43,351 nucleotides of DNA from Abditibacterium sp. GTDB taxonomy: Bacteria > Armatimonadota > Abditibacteriia > Abditibacteriales > Abditibacteriaceae. Below, one piece after another: positions 34,823-42,828 of this stretch. The notes beneath the pieces are model-generated. The model saw nothing but the letters and a program-made list of their open reading frames with translations. It did no database searches and was not told the DNA's origin. The position numbers were made by a program, and so were the translations under genes. The stretch lies in NCBI GenBank assembly GCA_030448265.1, contig JAUJNG010000021.1, positions 1-43,351 of the forward strand, written 5' to 3'. Within the stretch, counting starts at the first letter, position 1; every line of letters begins with the position of its first letter.

Positions 34823-34962
34823 GCTTTACCCTGTGTCACGTGAGATTCTTCGGTCGCATCCACCCAAAGGGCACCTCTGCCCCTCTGAACAAAGAAAGGC
34901 GTGATTTAGCCTCGATGACAGTATGTGAGCACAGACTTTAGAGCCTCAAAGGAACCGGAATT

Positions 34963-35766
34963 ATGAATGCTGAGATGGCACAACCGCAGGCTGCTCTGGG
35001 TTCACAGGGCAAATATGTTTACTGTATCATTCAATCGAACGAGCCGCGCTCGTTTGGCCCCCTTGGCATTGGTGGCCGGAACGACGATGTCTATACAGTG
35101 CATTATAAAGATTTAGCAGCGGTAGTTTCCGATACTCCCCTGACGGTTTACGATCCGACGCGCGAGCACGTTATGGCGCATGAGCAGGTGAATGAAACCG
35201 TGTTGCGTCAATTTACCGTTGTGCCACTGGCTTTTGGCTCGCTTTTTCGCTCCGAGCAAGACATCCTCGAGATCATGCGCCGCACCTATGACACCTTGCG
35301 TGACACTCTGATCAAGATGGAAGGTAAAGTCGAGTTCGGTCTCAAGGTCAACTGGGATCGGGAACGAGTCCTTGCTGAGATCGAGCAACAAAATCCTTCC
35401 ATCGACGGGCTCAAACAGCAGATAGGTCACGGCGCGAGCAACTCGGCCTACTTCGGGCAAATCGAGTTGGGACGCCTCATCGAAGCCGCGCTTAAGGAGC
35501 GTTCGGATGCTTACGTCCGCGACATTCACTCGCTGCTACGCGGCACCGTTCTCGCATCGCAGGCCAACAAAACTATTGGCGACAAAATGATCATGAACAG
35601 CGCGTTTCTCATTGAACGCGAGCGCGAGCCGGATTTCGAACGGAGTGTTCAAGAAGCGGCGGCCAAGTACGACGGCACGCTCTCCTTTAAATACAGCGGT
35701 CCGTGGCCACCTTACAATTTCGTGCAAATACGGCTCAAAGTTGGCCAAGAGCAAGGCAGTTCTTGA
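34963..35766 (+). CDS. gvpL: Gas vesicle protein GvpF/GvpL, first copy
   Basis: 267 residues, AAAGGA before the ATG. It has the GvpF/L family pattern: KYVYCIIQSNEPR at the N-terminus, YKDLAAVVSDTPL, VMAHEQVNETVLRQFTVVPL, FGSLFRSEQDILEIMRR, VEFGLKVNWDRE and the C-terminal YSGPWPPYNFVQIRL signature. GvpF/L proteins are accessory factors that bind GvpA and act early in gas vesicle nucleation. It is the first gene of the gvp transcription unit and is followed after 40 bases by gvpG. Two more family members occur downstream (38261 and 39474). The F versus L naming is arbitrary here. Confidence 0.95.
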   Translation: MNAEMAQPQAALGSQGKYVYCIIQSNEPRSFGPLGIGGRNDDVYTVHYKDLAAVVSDTPLTVYDPTREHVMAHEQVNETVLRQFTVVPLAFGSLFRSEQDILEIMRRTYDTLRDTLIKMEGKVEFGLKVNWDRERVLAEIEQQNPSIDGLKQQIGHGASNSAYFGQIELGRLIEAALKERSDAYVRDIHSLLRGTVLASQANKTIGDKMIMNSAFLIEREREPDFERSVQEAAAKYDGTLSFKYSGPWPPYNFVQIRLKVGQEQGSS

Positions 35767-35806
35767 ACCGAGTCTTGCGTAAGCAAGAGAGTGAGGTGAA
35801 TCAACC

Positions 35807-36142
35807 ATGTTTTTCTTAGACGATTTGCTCTTGGCACCCATTAATGGCCTTCATTTCATTGCCAAGCAGATTCACGAGATGGCCGAGAAAGAGCTAAACG
35901 ATGAGTCCGTTATCAAGCAAGAGTTACTGGAACTACAACTGCGGCACGAACTAGAAGAAATCTCGGAGCAGGAATTCGCGGAGCGTGAAGCGCAATTGTT
36001 CGCACGATTGCGGGCCATAAAAGAGCAGCAGCTTGAGGTCATGCAGGACATTCACACTTCGGGGACCTCTTCCATGGTGGTCGAAACCAGTAGCGCGGGT
36101 GATAGCGACTTCTGGCAAGCGGATAAGAAGGATGCTCCCTGA
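35807..36142 (+). CDS. gvpG: Gas vesicle protein GvpG
   Basis: 111 residues, with GAGGTGA before the ATG. The start MFFLDDLLLAPINGLHFIAK and the helix KQIHEMAEKELNDESVIKQE, LLELQLRHELEEISEQEFAE are typical of GvpG, a small acidic helical protein needed for gas vesicle assembly in the GvpF/G/L set. The C-terminal ~30 residues (HTSGTSSMVVETSSAGDSDF) form a Ser/Thr-rich tail beyond the usual ~80-90-residue family core. It ends in TGATG, so the next gene starts on its last base. Translation of gvpG and the ATPase is therefore likely coupled, which supports a joint function. Confidence 0.92.
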   Translation: MFFLDDLLLAPINGLHFIAKQIHEMAEKELNDESVIKQELLELQLRHELEEISEQEFAEREAQLFARLRAIKEQQLEVMQDIHTSGTSSMVVETSSAGDSDFWQADKKDAP

Positions 36143-38214
36143 TGGACCATGAAGGGGCAGGGACGCGCGGCCCTCACCAGCATTTTCACGCGTTTTCAGG
36201 GACCTCAACCCTTGCCTCCTCGCGCTTTCTGTTTTTTGGTGGCAAAGGTGGCGTTGGCAAAACAACCGCAGCCTGTGCCGCCGCTCTATCCCTTTTAGAA
36301 CGCTCAAAAGATGGCGAACACATTTTGTTGTTTTCCACCGACCCGGCTCATTCCCTTTCAGACAGCCTAGGCATTGACATTGGAGACCGGATCATTGAAG
36401 TCGCGCGAAGTGGAACGACCCTGATGGCTGCGTGGGAGATAGATCCAGCGGCGGCTCTATCGAAGTTCAAGACGCGGCACGGAGCGACTTTGCGCGAGAT
36501 CGCAGAACGTGGCACTTTCCTGGATGAGAGTGATGTCAATGGGATATTAGACCTCTCCTTGCCGGGTTTAGACGAGGTGATGGCTCTTTTTGAGCTTAGC
36601 GAGTTCGACCGAACCGGCGTTTTTCACCATATCGTCATTGATACAGCGCCTTCCGGCCACACTTGGCGCTTGCTCGGTCTGCCCGAGGTGTTCACGCACT
36701 GGATTAGCGCGCTGGATCGTATGTCAGATAAGCACCGCTATATAGTGGCGCAGTTCACGCGGGGCCGACGAGGGCACGAAGATGAAGTCGATCTTTTTAT
36801 ACGTGACTTAACCCAGAGAATACAGCGCGTGCGGACGATGTTCTTCGACGCCGCCCAAGCTTCTTTTACGCTGGTTGCCATTCCCACGGCAATGAGCTTT
36901 GAAGAAACGGCGCGTTATCTTACTTTGCTAGTTCGAACGGGTGTGCCCGTTACCGACTTGATTGTGAATCGCATCGAGGGTCGCCAGGGCGGTTGTCCAC
37001 TCTGCAATGCGCGTGCGGTGGAACAGAAACCCTGGTTCGAACGGTTCTCCCTTGAATTCGCTGCACTTCGTCTGCATAAAGTGCCTCTGCTTGCTCAAGA
37101 GGTGCGCGGTTTTGATGGGCTGCGACAGTTCGCACATCTGGCTTGGGAATCGGCTGATGGCGGCACTCAGGGCAACTTTGGTCAGAAAAATACTCCAGTT
37201 GGGGACACCGCCACGCAGAGCGGACTACTAATTGAAGGCAGCTCGAAGGTGCGGGATCTTCCCCTCCAATCACGCCGCCTTCTGGTATTTGGCGGTAAAG
37301 GCGGCGTCGGAAAGACGACGGCGGCAGCCGCGGCAGCATTAGCTTTAGCCGAAAGTGACAGCCAGGCCTGCGTGCTCATCTTCTCCACTGACCCGGCGCA
37401 TTCTCTTTCCGATTGTTTTGGTGAATCGCTGGGGGAGTTGAAGCGAGGAGTTGCCGGGCGAAATAATCTTGACGCGATGGAGATCGAACCAGCAAAGGGT
37501 TTCGAAGCGTTGAAGGAGCGTTTTCGCGCGTGGACGGATCAACTCTTTACATCGCTTGGTAGAGACTCGCGTTGGCAAATCCAGTTCGACCGTGAAGCGA
37601 TGCACGAACTGGTGGCGCTGGCACCGCCGGGTATTGATGAAATTATTGCCTTGAGCGAGTTAAATGACCTTTTGAATGAGGGCCGTTACACCTCCATAGT
37701 GTTGGATTGCGCGCCAACGGGACATCTAGTGCGCTTTTTGGAACTGCCTGATGTGGCCCTTTCTTGGGTGCGAACGTTTATCAAGCTCCTGCTCAAATAT
37801 AAAGATGTTGTGCAGTGGGATGGCCTCGCAGAAGAACTGATCTCTTTGTCGAAGAGTATCAAGCGAATCTCCGCTTTACTGAGTGATGCGAACCAATGTG
37901 AGTTCATTGGTGTCGCTATTCCCGAAAAGATGAGCCTGGAGGAAACTGTTCGACTAACTGAAGCGCTCGAACGCCTCCGCGTCCCGATGAGAAGTCTCCT
38001 CATCAACAACGTTGTGCCCGCCGAGGTCGGCGCGTCCTGTAGCTTTTGCCATTCCCGCCGCCAGGCGCAGGAAAAGGTTATCGAAAGCTTTCGGCAAAGA
38101 TTAGGCGGCACGATAAGGCTTTCTCTTGCACCTCAGCAACCGCACGAGGTCAGGGGCGTGCAGCGATTACGAGAGCATTTTTTGCACTGGCAAGCATTAC
38201 ACGATTTTGCCTAA
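36142..38214 (+). CDS. Tandem Get3/ArsA-like ATPase embedded in the gvp operon
   Basis: 690 residues made of two homologous halves. Half 1: P-loop GGKGGVGKT (33-41), switch FSTDPAHSLSD (64-74) and zinc-type CPLC (C285, C288). Half 2: P-loop GGKGGVGKTT (384-393), FSTDPAHSLSD (414-424) and CSFC (C633, C636). Lys at the start of the deviant P-loop and the STDPAHSLSD signature define the ArsA/Get3 group. The CxxC in both halves is the Get3/TRC40 zinc-dimer feature, not the ArsA arsenite site. By family it is a targeting ATPase for hydrophobic client proteins or an ion pump energiser. No arsB or arsR is near. One-base overlap with gvpG and a gvpF/L gene 46 bases later make a gas vesicle role likely (inference): handling hydrophobic GvpA-type proteins. 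Confidence 0.9.
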   Translation: MDHEGAGTRGPHQHFHAFSGTSTLASSRFLFFGGKGGVGKTTAACAAALSLLERSKDGEHILLFSTDPAHSLSDSLGIDIGDRIIEVARSGTTLMAAWEIDPAAALSKFKTRHGATLREIAERGTFLDESDVNGILDLSLPGLDEVMALFELSEFDRTGVFHHIVIDTAPSGHTWRLLGLPEVFTHWISALDRMSDKHRYIVAQFTRGRRGHEDEVDLFIRDLTQRIQRVRTMFFDAAQASFTLVAIPTAMSFEETARYLTLLVRTGVPVTDLIVNRIEGRQGGCPLCNARAVEQKPWFERFSLEFAALRLHKVPLLAQEVRGFDGLRQFAHLAWESADGGTQGNFGQKNTPVGDTATQSGLLIEGSSKVRDLPLQSRRLLVFGGKGGVGKTTAAAAAALALAESDSQACVLIFSTDPAHSLSDCFGESLGELKRGVAGRNNLDAMEIEPAKGFEALKERFRAWTDQLFTSLGRDSRWQIQFDREAMHELVALAPPGIDEIIALSELNDLLNEGRYTSIVLDCAPTGHLVRFLELPDVALSWVRTFIKLLLKYKDVVQWDGLAEELISLSKSIKRISALLSDANQCEFIGVAIPEKMSLEETVRLTEALERLRVPMRSLLINNVVPAEVGASCSFCHSRRQAQEKVIESFRQRLGGTIRLSLAPQQPHEVRGVQRLREHFLHWQALHDFA

Positions 38215-38260
38215 GTTCTCGCGCAGGAGAATGGCAAATTCGGAGGAAAATCAACGACCT

Positions 38261-39169
38261 ATGAGCACAGAGCCGATTCGAAAAAAAACTGAAAATGGAA
38301 GCCGCAAAACAACCAAAACTCGCGCTTCCGCTAAGAACCCACGGCAGCAGAAAGCAGAACAGGCCTTTTACGTTTATTGCATTGGCGAACACACGAGACT
38401 CGCGCCCTTGTTTGAAAATAGATTGACCAATGCTTCGGGTGCCGTCGAGACCGATTATCCACTGGAATTGATGGCGAACTGCGATCTCGCAGCAGTGGTT
38501 AGCGCAGTGCCATTAGCAGATTACAATGAGATCGCGTTGCAAGATCATCTGGCTGACCCACAATGGACTGCTAATAGGGCGATGCGACATCAAACCGTTA
38601 TGGAGCATTTTGCTGCTGGTGCCGATGTTGCACCACTACGTTTTGGCACCATTTACCTGAGCCGCGAACCCATCATGGAAATGCTCGCACAAAGGCAGGA
38701 TGCGTTGAAGTCTCTGCTTTCTCGTCTGCGCGGACGGGAGGAGTGGAGCATCAGCGTTTACCGCGATGGCACTACATTGATGAAGAACCTCGAAACGCTC
38801 AGCGTTCGGCTTCGTGAGGCGGGCGAACGAGCAGCTTTGGCTTCGCCAGGCCAGGCCTATCTGCTGCGTAAAAAGATGGATTCTATGCGCGCCGATGAGG
38901 CACGAGCGGAAACAAACCGCGTAGTCACTGAAATCGAAGCTGACCTTGGTGCGAGGAGCGACGGCACGACGCGCTTGCGCCTTTTAAAGGACGAAAAAAC
39001 AGAACACGGGGAACTGGTAGCAAAATTGGCGTTTCTGGTGGCCCGCGCGCGCTTCAATGAGTTTCGCGATACGGCCGTGGAGTTGGCGCAACGCTATAGG
39101 GTGCCGGGATTCACTTTGGAGATGGTAGGACCGTGGCCGGCCTATAACTTTGCCACGGCAGAGTTATAG
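38261..39169 (+). CDS. gvpL: Gas vesicle protein GvpF/GvpL, second copy
   Basis: 302 residues from MSTEPIRKKTENGSRKTTKT. GGAGG lies 14 bases before this ATG. An in-frame ATG at 38231 would add ten residues, but its AGGAG is only one base away. The N-terminal ~35 residues form a Lys/Arg-rich extension not usual in GvpF/L. The family core then follows: AFYVYCIGEHTRLAPL, CDLAAVVSAVPLADYNEIAL, RHQTVMEHFAAGADVAPLRF, GTIYLSREPIMEMLAQRQDA, EWSISVYRD and the C-terminal MVGPWPAYNFATAEL. The basic extension could bind acidic partners or nucleic acid (inference). The next gene starts 25 bases later. Confidence 0.9.
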   Translation: MSTEPIRKKTENGSRKTTKTRASAKNPRQQKAEQAFYVYCIGEHTRLAPLFENRLTNASGAVETDYPLELMANCDLAAVVSAVPLADYNEIALQDHLADPQWTANRAMRHQTVMEHFAAGADVAPLRFGTIYLSREPIMEMLAQRQDALKSLLSRLRGREEWSISVYRDGTTLMKNLETLSVRLREAGERAALASPGQAYLLRKKMDSMRADEARAETNRVVTEIEADLGARSDGTTRLRLLKDEKTEHGELVAKLAFLVARARFNEFRDTAVELAQRYRVPGFTLEMVGPWPAYNFATAEL

Positions 39170-39194
39170 GCGTAGCTGCTTTGGAAAAGCATCC

Positions 39195-39440
39195 ATGATA
39201 GATCAAGACCTCCACCAATGGGAACAGGGCGATTTATCGCTTCTGGAAACGCTCGATCATGTGCTCAATCGTGGGTTGGTGATTGCAGGAGAAATTACCA
39301 TCTCCGTGGCCAACATCGACCTGATCTTCGTCGGTTTAAACGTTTTGTTGGGTTCGGTCGAAACAATTCACGAAGTGCTCGAACAGAGGAATAACACAGT
39401 TGAAACAGCGTTGGATAACCCCGACGTGGTGGGGCAGTAG
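39195..39440 (+). CDS. GvpA/GvpS-type short gas vesicle protein
   Basis: 81 residues, MIDQDLHQWEQGDLSLLETL, then DHVLNRGLVIAGEITISVAN, IDLIFVGLNVLLGSVETI. This is the GvpA-family helix-beta-beta-helix core with the characteristic RGLVIxGEIxIS turn. It differs from GvpA proper in the second strand and lacks the [10 protein letters not shown] block, so it is a paralog of the GvpJ/GvpM/GvpS kind. These minor shell-like proteins nucleate or cap the vesicle. No strong ribosome-binding site; GGAAA lies a short distance upstream. It sits between two gvpF/L genes with spacings of 25 and 33 bases, clearly in the same operon. Confidence 0.85.
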   Translation: MIDQDLHQWEQGDLSLLETLDHVLNRGLVIAGEITISVANIDLIFVGLNVLLGSVETIHEVLEQRNNTVETALDNPDVVGQ

Positions 39441-39473
39441 AGAAATGGTCTCACAACAGAAAAACGAAAACTC

Positions 39474-40205
39474 ATGAACCTCTACGCCTATTGTTTGCAA
39501 GGTGCCTCTGTGCCGGTTGCGCTTGAAGGCGTCGTTGGAATAGCAGGAGTCGAGGCACAGGTGATAGAGCATGAAGGTTTTGTAGTAGTGGTCAGCGCAT
39601 TTCATGGCGAGAAAGTGCCGCTCACCCGCGACACCGTTTTTGCTCATGAAGGAGTTATTGATCATGTGCTGGCGCAAACCACGCTACTGCCGTTTCGCTT
39701 TGGCACAATTGTCACCCGAGCGCGCCTGGAAAGCCATATTCGTTCGCAAAAGAACGTATTGAGCGCTTCGCTTTCGCGGGTGCAAGATTGCGTTGAAATG
39801 AGCGTCAAAGTGATCTGGGACGGGGATGAGATCAGGGGCCGGGAAATTGCAGCAGTCGAAAAGCAATCGAGCCACGCGCAGGAAGCGACTAACAAAGCAA
39901 TGGGACCAGGCGCGGCCTTTTTGGCTGCGAAACGACGAGAAATCCTTGGCGATGAAATGCTCAAACGGCGCGCTGATGGAATCGCGGTCTGGCTCAACGG
40001 GCGTTTGGGTAATGCGATAAAGGAAAGCGTAGTGCGGGTGCAGCCTGCGGAAGCGCTGGTCATCGCGGCGTCCTATTTGGTCAAGCGCGAGGGCTTACCA
40101 CAATATCGGGCCTGTTTGGAACTGGCTCAGGCAGAGCGCAGGGATTTGCGTTTTATGACTAGTGGACCATGGCCTCCCTATAGTTTCAGCGATTTGCTTT
40201 CGTAG
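39474..40205 (+). CDS. gvpF: Gas vesicle protein GvpF/GvpL, third copy
   Basis: 243 residues, MNLYAYCLQGASVPVALEGV. It is the shortest of the three family members and closest to classical GvpF length. Family blocks: FVVVVSAFHGEKVPLTRDTV, FAHEGVIDHVLAQTTLLPFR, FGTIVTRARLESHIRSQKNV, MSVKVIWDGDE and the terminal MTSGPWPPYSFSDLLS. The motif LLPFRFGTIV replaces the VVPLAFGSLF of the first copy. It has no obvious ribosome-binding site, so translation may be coupled to the gene 33 bases upstream. As for other GvpF/L proteins, it probably contacts GvpA-family proteins during assembly. Confidence 0.92.
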   Translation: MNLYAYCLQGASVPVALEGVVGIAGVEAQVIEHEGFVVVVSAFHGEKVPLTRDTVFAHEGVIDHVLAQTTLLPFRFGTIVTRARLESHIRSQKNVLSASLSRVQDCVEMSVKVIWDGDEIRGREIAAVEKQSSHAQEATNKAMGPGAAFLAAKRREILGDEMLKRRADGIAVWLNGRLGNAIKESVVRVQPAEALVIAASYLVKREGLPQYRACLELAQAERRDLRFMTSGPWPPYSFSDLLS

Positions 40206-40238
40206 CTGGCGCCCGTAGCAAACCTATAAAGGTGCATC

Positions 40239-40619
40239 ATGTCTCGAACAACTGACTCCCCACCATCTACTGATCCTATGCCAGCCTATTCCACAATTGA
40301 AACCGCGCATGGCGAGGAGTTTTTGGGTCAGTTGCAGAATGTGACTGAGGCATTACCGGGGCGCATCAACATAGATGAGAAGTCCGTTGAGCAAGGATTA
40401 GCAAAGTTAGTCTTAACATTGATCGAGTTGATACGCCGTCTATTGGAAAAACAAGCGGTGAGGAGGATGGAAGGAGAAAGCCTTTCCCCAGAACAAGTGG
40501 AAGAATTGGGGTTGGCCCTGATGAAGTTAGAAGAGAAAATGGGGGAATTGAAGGGGCAATTCGGTTTGCAGGACGAAGACCTCAACCTTGATCTCGGCCC
40601 ATTAGGACGATTGATTTAG
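40239..40619 (+). CDS. gvpK: Gas vesicle protein GvpK
   Basis: 126 residues with AAAGGTG before the ATG. A polar N-terminus of about 30 residues leads into the conserved core: LPGRINIDEKSVEQGLAKLV, LTLIELIRRLLEKQAVRRME, LSPEQVEELGLALMKLEEKM, FGLQDEDLNLDLGPLGRLI. The GRIN.D..SVEQGLAKLVLTL and DLNLDLGPLG stretches are diagnostic. GvpK is an essential assembly factor in several gas vesicle systems, though its mechanism is unknown. It fits the operon order, 33 bases after gvpF and 56 before the gvpJ-like gene. Confidence 0.95.
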   Translation: MSRTTDSPPSTDPMPAYSTIETAHGEEFLGQLQNVTEALPGRINIDEKSVEQGLAKLVLTLIELIRRLLEKQAVRRMEGESLSPEQVEELGLALMKLEEKMGELKGQFGLQDEDLNLDLGPLGRLI

Positions 40620-40675
40620 TATAAATGCGGAGAGGATGGGCAGTAGTGCGATTTTAGAAAAAGGAGTCAAAAACC

Positions 40676-41119
40676 ATGGCAAACGAATCATCCGATGAGA
40701 AATCAGGCCTGATTACATCCCGTCCATTGGGATTGGTGGACGTGCTCGATCGCATCCTGGATAAAGGCTTAGTGATTGCTGGCGATATCAAGATATCTCT
40801 GACGAACATTGAATTGCTGACGCTGCAAATCCGCTTGATTATCTGCTCGATAGACAAAGCCGAGCAAATTGGTCTCAATTGGTGGCGGTATGACCCCAAC
40901 CTGACAGTGCCGCAGCCTGCTCAAGGCTCCCGGCCTTCGGAGTCTCCGGGTGAGTCCGCAGACGCAGACAAACTGACAGAAACCCCTGCCCCGAGCACGG
41001 CGTCTCTTGTGCCTGACGCAGACTCGCCCCTCTCAACTTCGCCCGCAGCAGCACCTCCTGCACCACGCCGCAAATCAAATAGTCCTCCAAAACGAGGCAA
41101 AGAATCATCCCGCCCATGA
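40676..41119 (+). CDS. gvpJ: GvpJ-like GvpA-family protein with Pro/Ser-rich tail
   Basis: 147 residues with AAGGAG before the ATG. The GvpA-family core covers residues 18-70: [51 protein letters not shown]. The core has ILLTLQIRLII where GvpA has VEARVVV, which fits GvpJ, a nucleation or tip protein. After the core a tail of about 75 residues is rich in Pro, Ser, Ala and Glu (SRPSESPGESADADKLTETP), then basic (RRKSNSPPKRGKESSRP). GvpJ proteins often have variable tails, but this one is long. It is followed by a 273-base spacer before gvpA, so it may end the first gvp transcription unit. Confidence 0.88.
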   Translation: MANESSDEKSGLITSRPLGLVDVLDRILDKGLVIAGDIKISLTNIELLTLQIRLIICSIDKAEQIGLNWWRYDPNLTVPQPAQGSRPSESPGESADADKLTETPAPSTASLVPDADSPLSTSPAAAPPAPRRKSNSPPKRGKESSRP

Positions 41120-41297
41120 TGTGGTGACCTGTAGAGGTAGCGTCTCGACTGATTAACCAGCAAAGCTATGCCCAGGAGGTTGGACTAATCACCGTGCCTT
41201 AAGATCTCATTCCGGCGCAAACTCTGGAGCGGTATTCTTCCTCGATTTACTAATCCTATTTTGTAGGTGCGAGTGTCTCCTGGATAACATTTAGCAT

Positions 41298-41311
41298 ATT
41301 GCTTCTTGCTT
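41298..41311 (+). promoter_or_regulatory. Shared 14-bp motif upstream of gvpA
   Basis: ATTGCTTCTTGCTT lies 82 bases before the gvpA start, in a 273-base spacer (41120-41392) with no gene. It is the second exact copy of the motif at 34809-34822. The spacer probably contains the gvpA promoter. Confidence 0.4.
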
Positions 41312-41392
41312 CTGGCATTTAATCTGCTCAAGTTGGCGAGCCTTGCATTGGCGAACCACTGCTACTCAATTTCCTAAAGGAGGGTAAGTAAA

Positions 41393-41899
41393 ATGGCAGC
41401 AGAAAGAGCCTATGGCGGAACAAGTTTGGTTGACGTTCTCGACCGCATCCTGGATAAGGGTCTGGTTATTGACGTCTGGGTGCGGGTCTCAGTTGTTGGT
41501 CTGGAGTTGATCACGGTTGAGGCACGCGTTGTGGTGGCTTCTGTTGATACCTACCTCAAGTATGCGCAGGCTATCGGTCTGACACCTTTGGCCTCACGCC
41601 CCCTAGAGCAGGGACAAGGTGCATCGGGAGCAAGTTACAGCCCTCCGAGAGGCCCAGCGCGGGAACCCGCCAGGTTGCTGGGGGGGGATGATGGCCAGGG
41701 GGGAGGCGGACTACTCGAAGGCTTGACTCAACCCATTCAAGGCCTTTTGTCAGGCGGTCAAGGTGGCAACCAATCTCAAGGTGCCCAGGGCGGAGGACAA
41801 GAAGAACTCATCAATCAACTCCAAGGCCTTCTGCAGCAAATTCAACAAAGCCAGGGAACTGGTAATGGGCAGCCTGTTAATAATGGCCAGGGCCGATAG
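41393..41899 (+). CDS. gvpA: Major gas vesicle protein GvpA with Gly/Gln-rich C-terminal extension
   Basis: 168 residues, preceded by AAAGGAGGG, the best ribosome-binding site in the cluster, as expected for an abundant protein. Residues 10-65 are canonical Gvp[55 protein letters not shown]. GvpA is normally about 70-80 residues. Here a ~100-residue tail follows (from about 67), rich in Gly, Gln and Ser, with [20 protein letters not shown] and [19 protein letters not shown]. The [13 protein letters not shown] block recurs as EVTQPVEGLLGG in the protein at 42829. The tail could protrude from the shell or bind an outer layer (inference). Confidence 0.9.
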   Translation: MAAERAYGGTSLVDVLDRILDKGLVIDVWVRVSVVGLELITVEARVVVASVDTYLKYAQAIGLTPLASRPLEQGQGASGASYSPPRGPAREPARLLGGDDGQGGGGLLEGLTQPIQGLLSGGQGGNQSQGAQGGGQEELINQLQGLLQQIQQSQGTGNGQPVNNGQGR

Positions 41900-41990
41900 T
41901 GAGGTGCGGTGTAGAGCAGTAGTCATAAAACCATCTCTGCCTGTGCACTAATTGAAAACGACTGTCGCATCAAAAAAGGAGACAAAGAAA

Positions 41991-42758
41991 ATGGCTGCTC
42001 CAGACGACGGGCCCGAAAAGGGCGCAAAGGATGAACGGAAAGGCGAGGGCACCAAGAACGACGGGGGAACCAATAAATCGACCCCCAAGGGAAGCCCGGC
42101 TGCAAAAACGGGTCAAGGCGCAACGACTCCCAGTTCCAAAAGCCCAAGCGCAACTTCAAAAAACCCAAGCGCAACCGCAAAAGATGGAGGCGGTGCCAAG
42201 CCAGATCAAAAGGCTAAGGCCGACGCCACAAAAGGCGGACCTGACGCAAAAGCCGCCCCAGAGTCAAAAAGCAGAGAGGCTTCCCAAAATGGAAATGCCA
42301 CTGGCAGCCCCGCTGCCGGGGGGCTTCTTGGGGGCCTACAAGGCGCTGCGGGACAACTGCAAGACCTGATCAATGAGCTTCAAGGAGTAGTCGACTTGAT
42401 TCAGGGCGGAGGTGAAGGCCACGAACAGGCTGGTAGCCTGCTTGATGGTTTGCAAGGTATTGCAGGTCAACTTCAGGGAGTGTCCGACAGGCTTCCCACC
42501 ATGCTCAGTGACATTCAGGCCTTGGTAGGCGGCCAATCTTCCGAACAATCACCATCAGATTCTCAGAGCGACCAGGGGGCAGGTGCCCAGGAGAATCCAC
42601 AGCCTCCCGAGAACAAACCGGTTGCAGCTGGACAAGGGCCAGACGAGCAGGTCCAAAGTGATCCCGGTCAACCACAAAGTGGTCAGGCAGAGGGAATGCC
42701 GGACATTGCCGAGCAGCTTCGCATTATTGTCGAGCAACTTCAGCAGAAGCAAAGCTAA
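41991..42758 (+). CDS. Gly/Lys/Gln-rich protein with two 38-residue helical repeats
   Basis: 255 residues from MAAPDDGPEKGAKDERKGEG. AAGGAG precedes this ATG, while an upstream in-frame TTG at 41952 has none. The N-terminal ~105 residues are low-complexity Lys/Gly/Ser/Pro/Ala. A helical core follows with an internal duplication 38 residues apart (starting about 112 and 150): LLGGLQGAAGQLQDLINELQ and LLDGLQGIAGQLQGVSDRLP. The C-terminal part is Gln/Pro/Ser-rich and ends AEQLRIIVEQLQQKQS. No known family recognised. It lies 91 bases after gvpA in the same direction and shares its modules, so it probably belongs to the gas vesicle, perhaps as an outer scaffold like GvpC (inference). Confidence 0.75.
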   Translation: MAAPDDGPEKGAKDERKGEGTKNDGGTNKSTPKGSPAAKTGQGATTPSSKSPSATSKNPSATAKDGGGAKPDQKAKADATKGGPDAKAAPESKSREASQNGNATGSPAAGGLLGGLQGAAGQLQDLINELQGVVDLIQGGGEGHEQAGSLLDGLQGIAGQLQGVSDRLPTMLSDIQALVGGQSSEQSPSDSQSDQGAGAQENPQPPENKPVAAGQGPDEQVQSDPGQPQSGQAEGMPDIAEQLRIIVEQLQQKQS

Positions 42759-42828
42759 AGTTGCCATTCTACTGCGTGGAAAACACCATTCCGCGTGATT
42801 CCAATGAAATTTCATTAAGGGGAAAAAG

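Larger units (their letters stand above)
34450..34962. promoter_or_regulatory. Spacer upstream of the gas vesicle cluster
   Basis: 513 bases without a supported gene. It holds repeat family 2 copy D (34695-34776) and ATTGCTTCTTGCTT (34809-34822), a 14-mer repeated exactly at 41298-41311 upstream of gvpA. The gvp promoter should lie here; no convincing -35/-10 pair can be singled out. Confidence 0.5.

Noticed and set aside
36142..38214. Arsenite pump ATPase ArsA of an ars operon
   Set aside because: No arsB, arsD or arsR genes nearby, the Get3-type CxxC pairs are present, and the gene overlaps gvpG.
41328..41350. Sigma-54-like promoter (TTGGCGAGCCTTGCATTGG) before gvpA
   Set aside because: The GG-to-GC spacing is two bases too short for a -24/-12 promoter.
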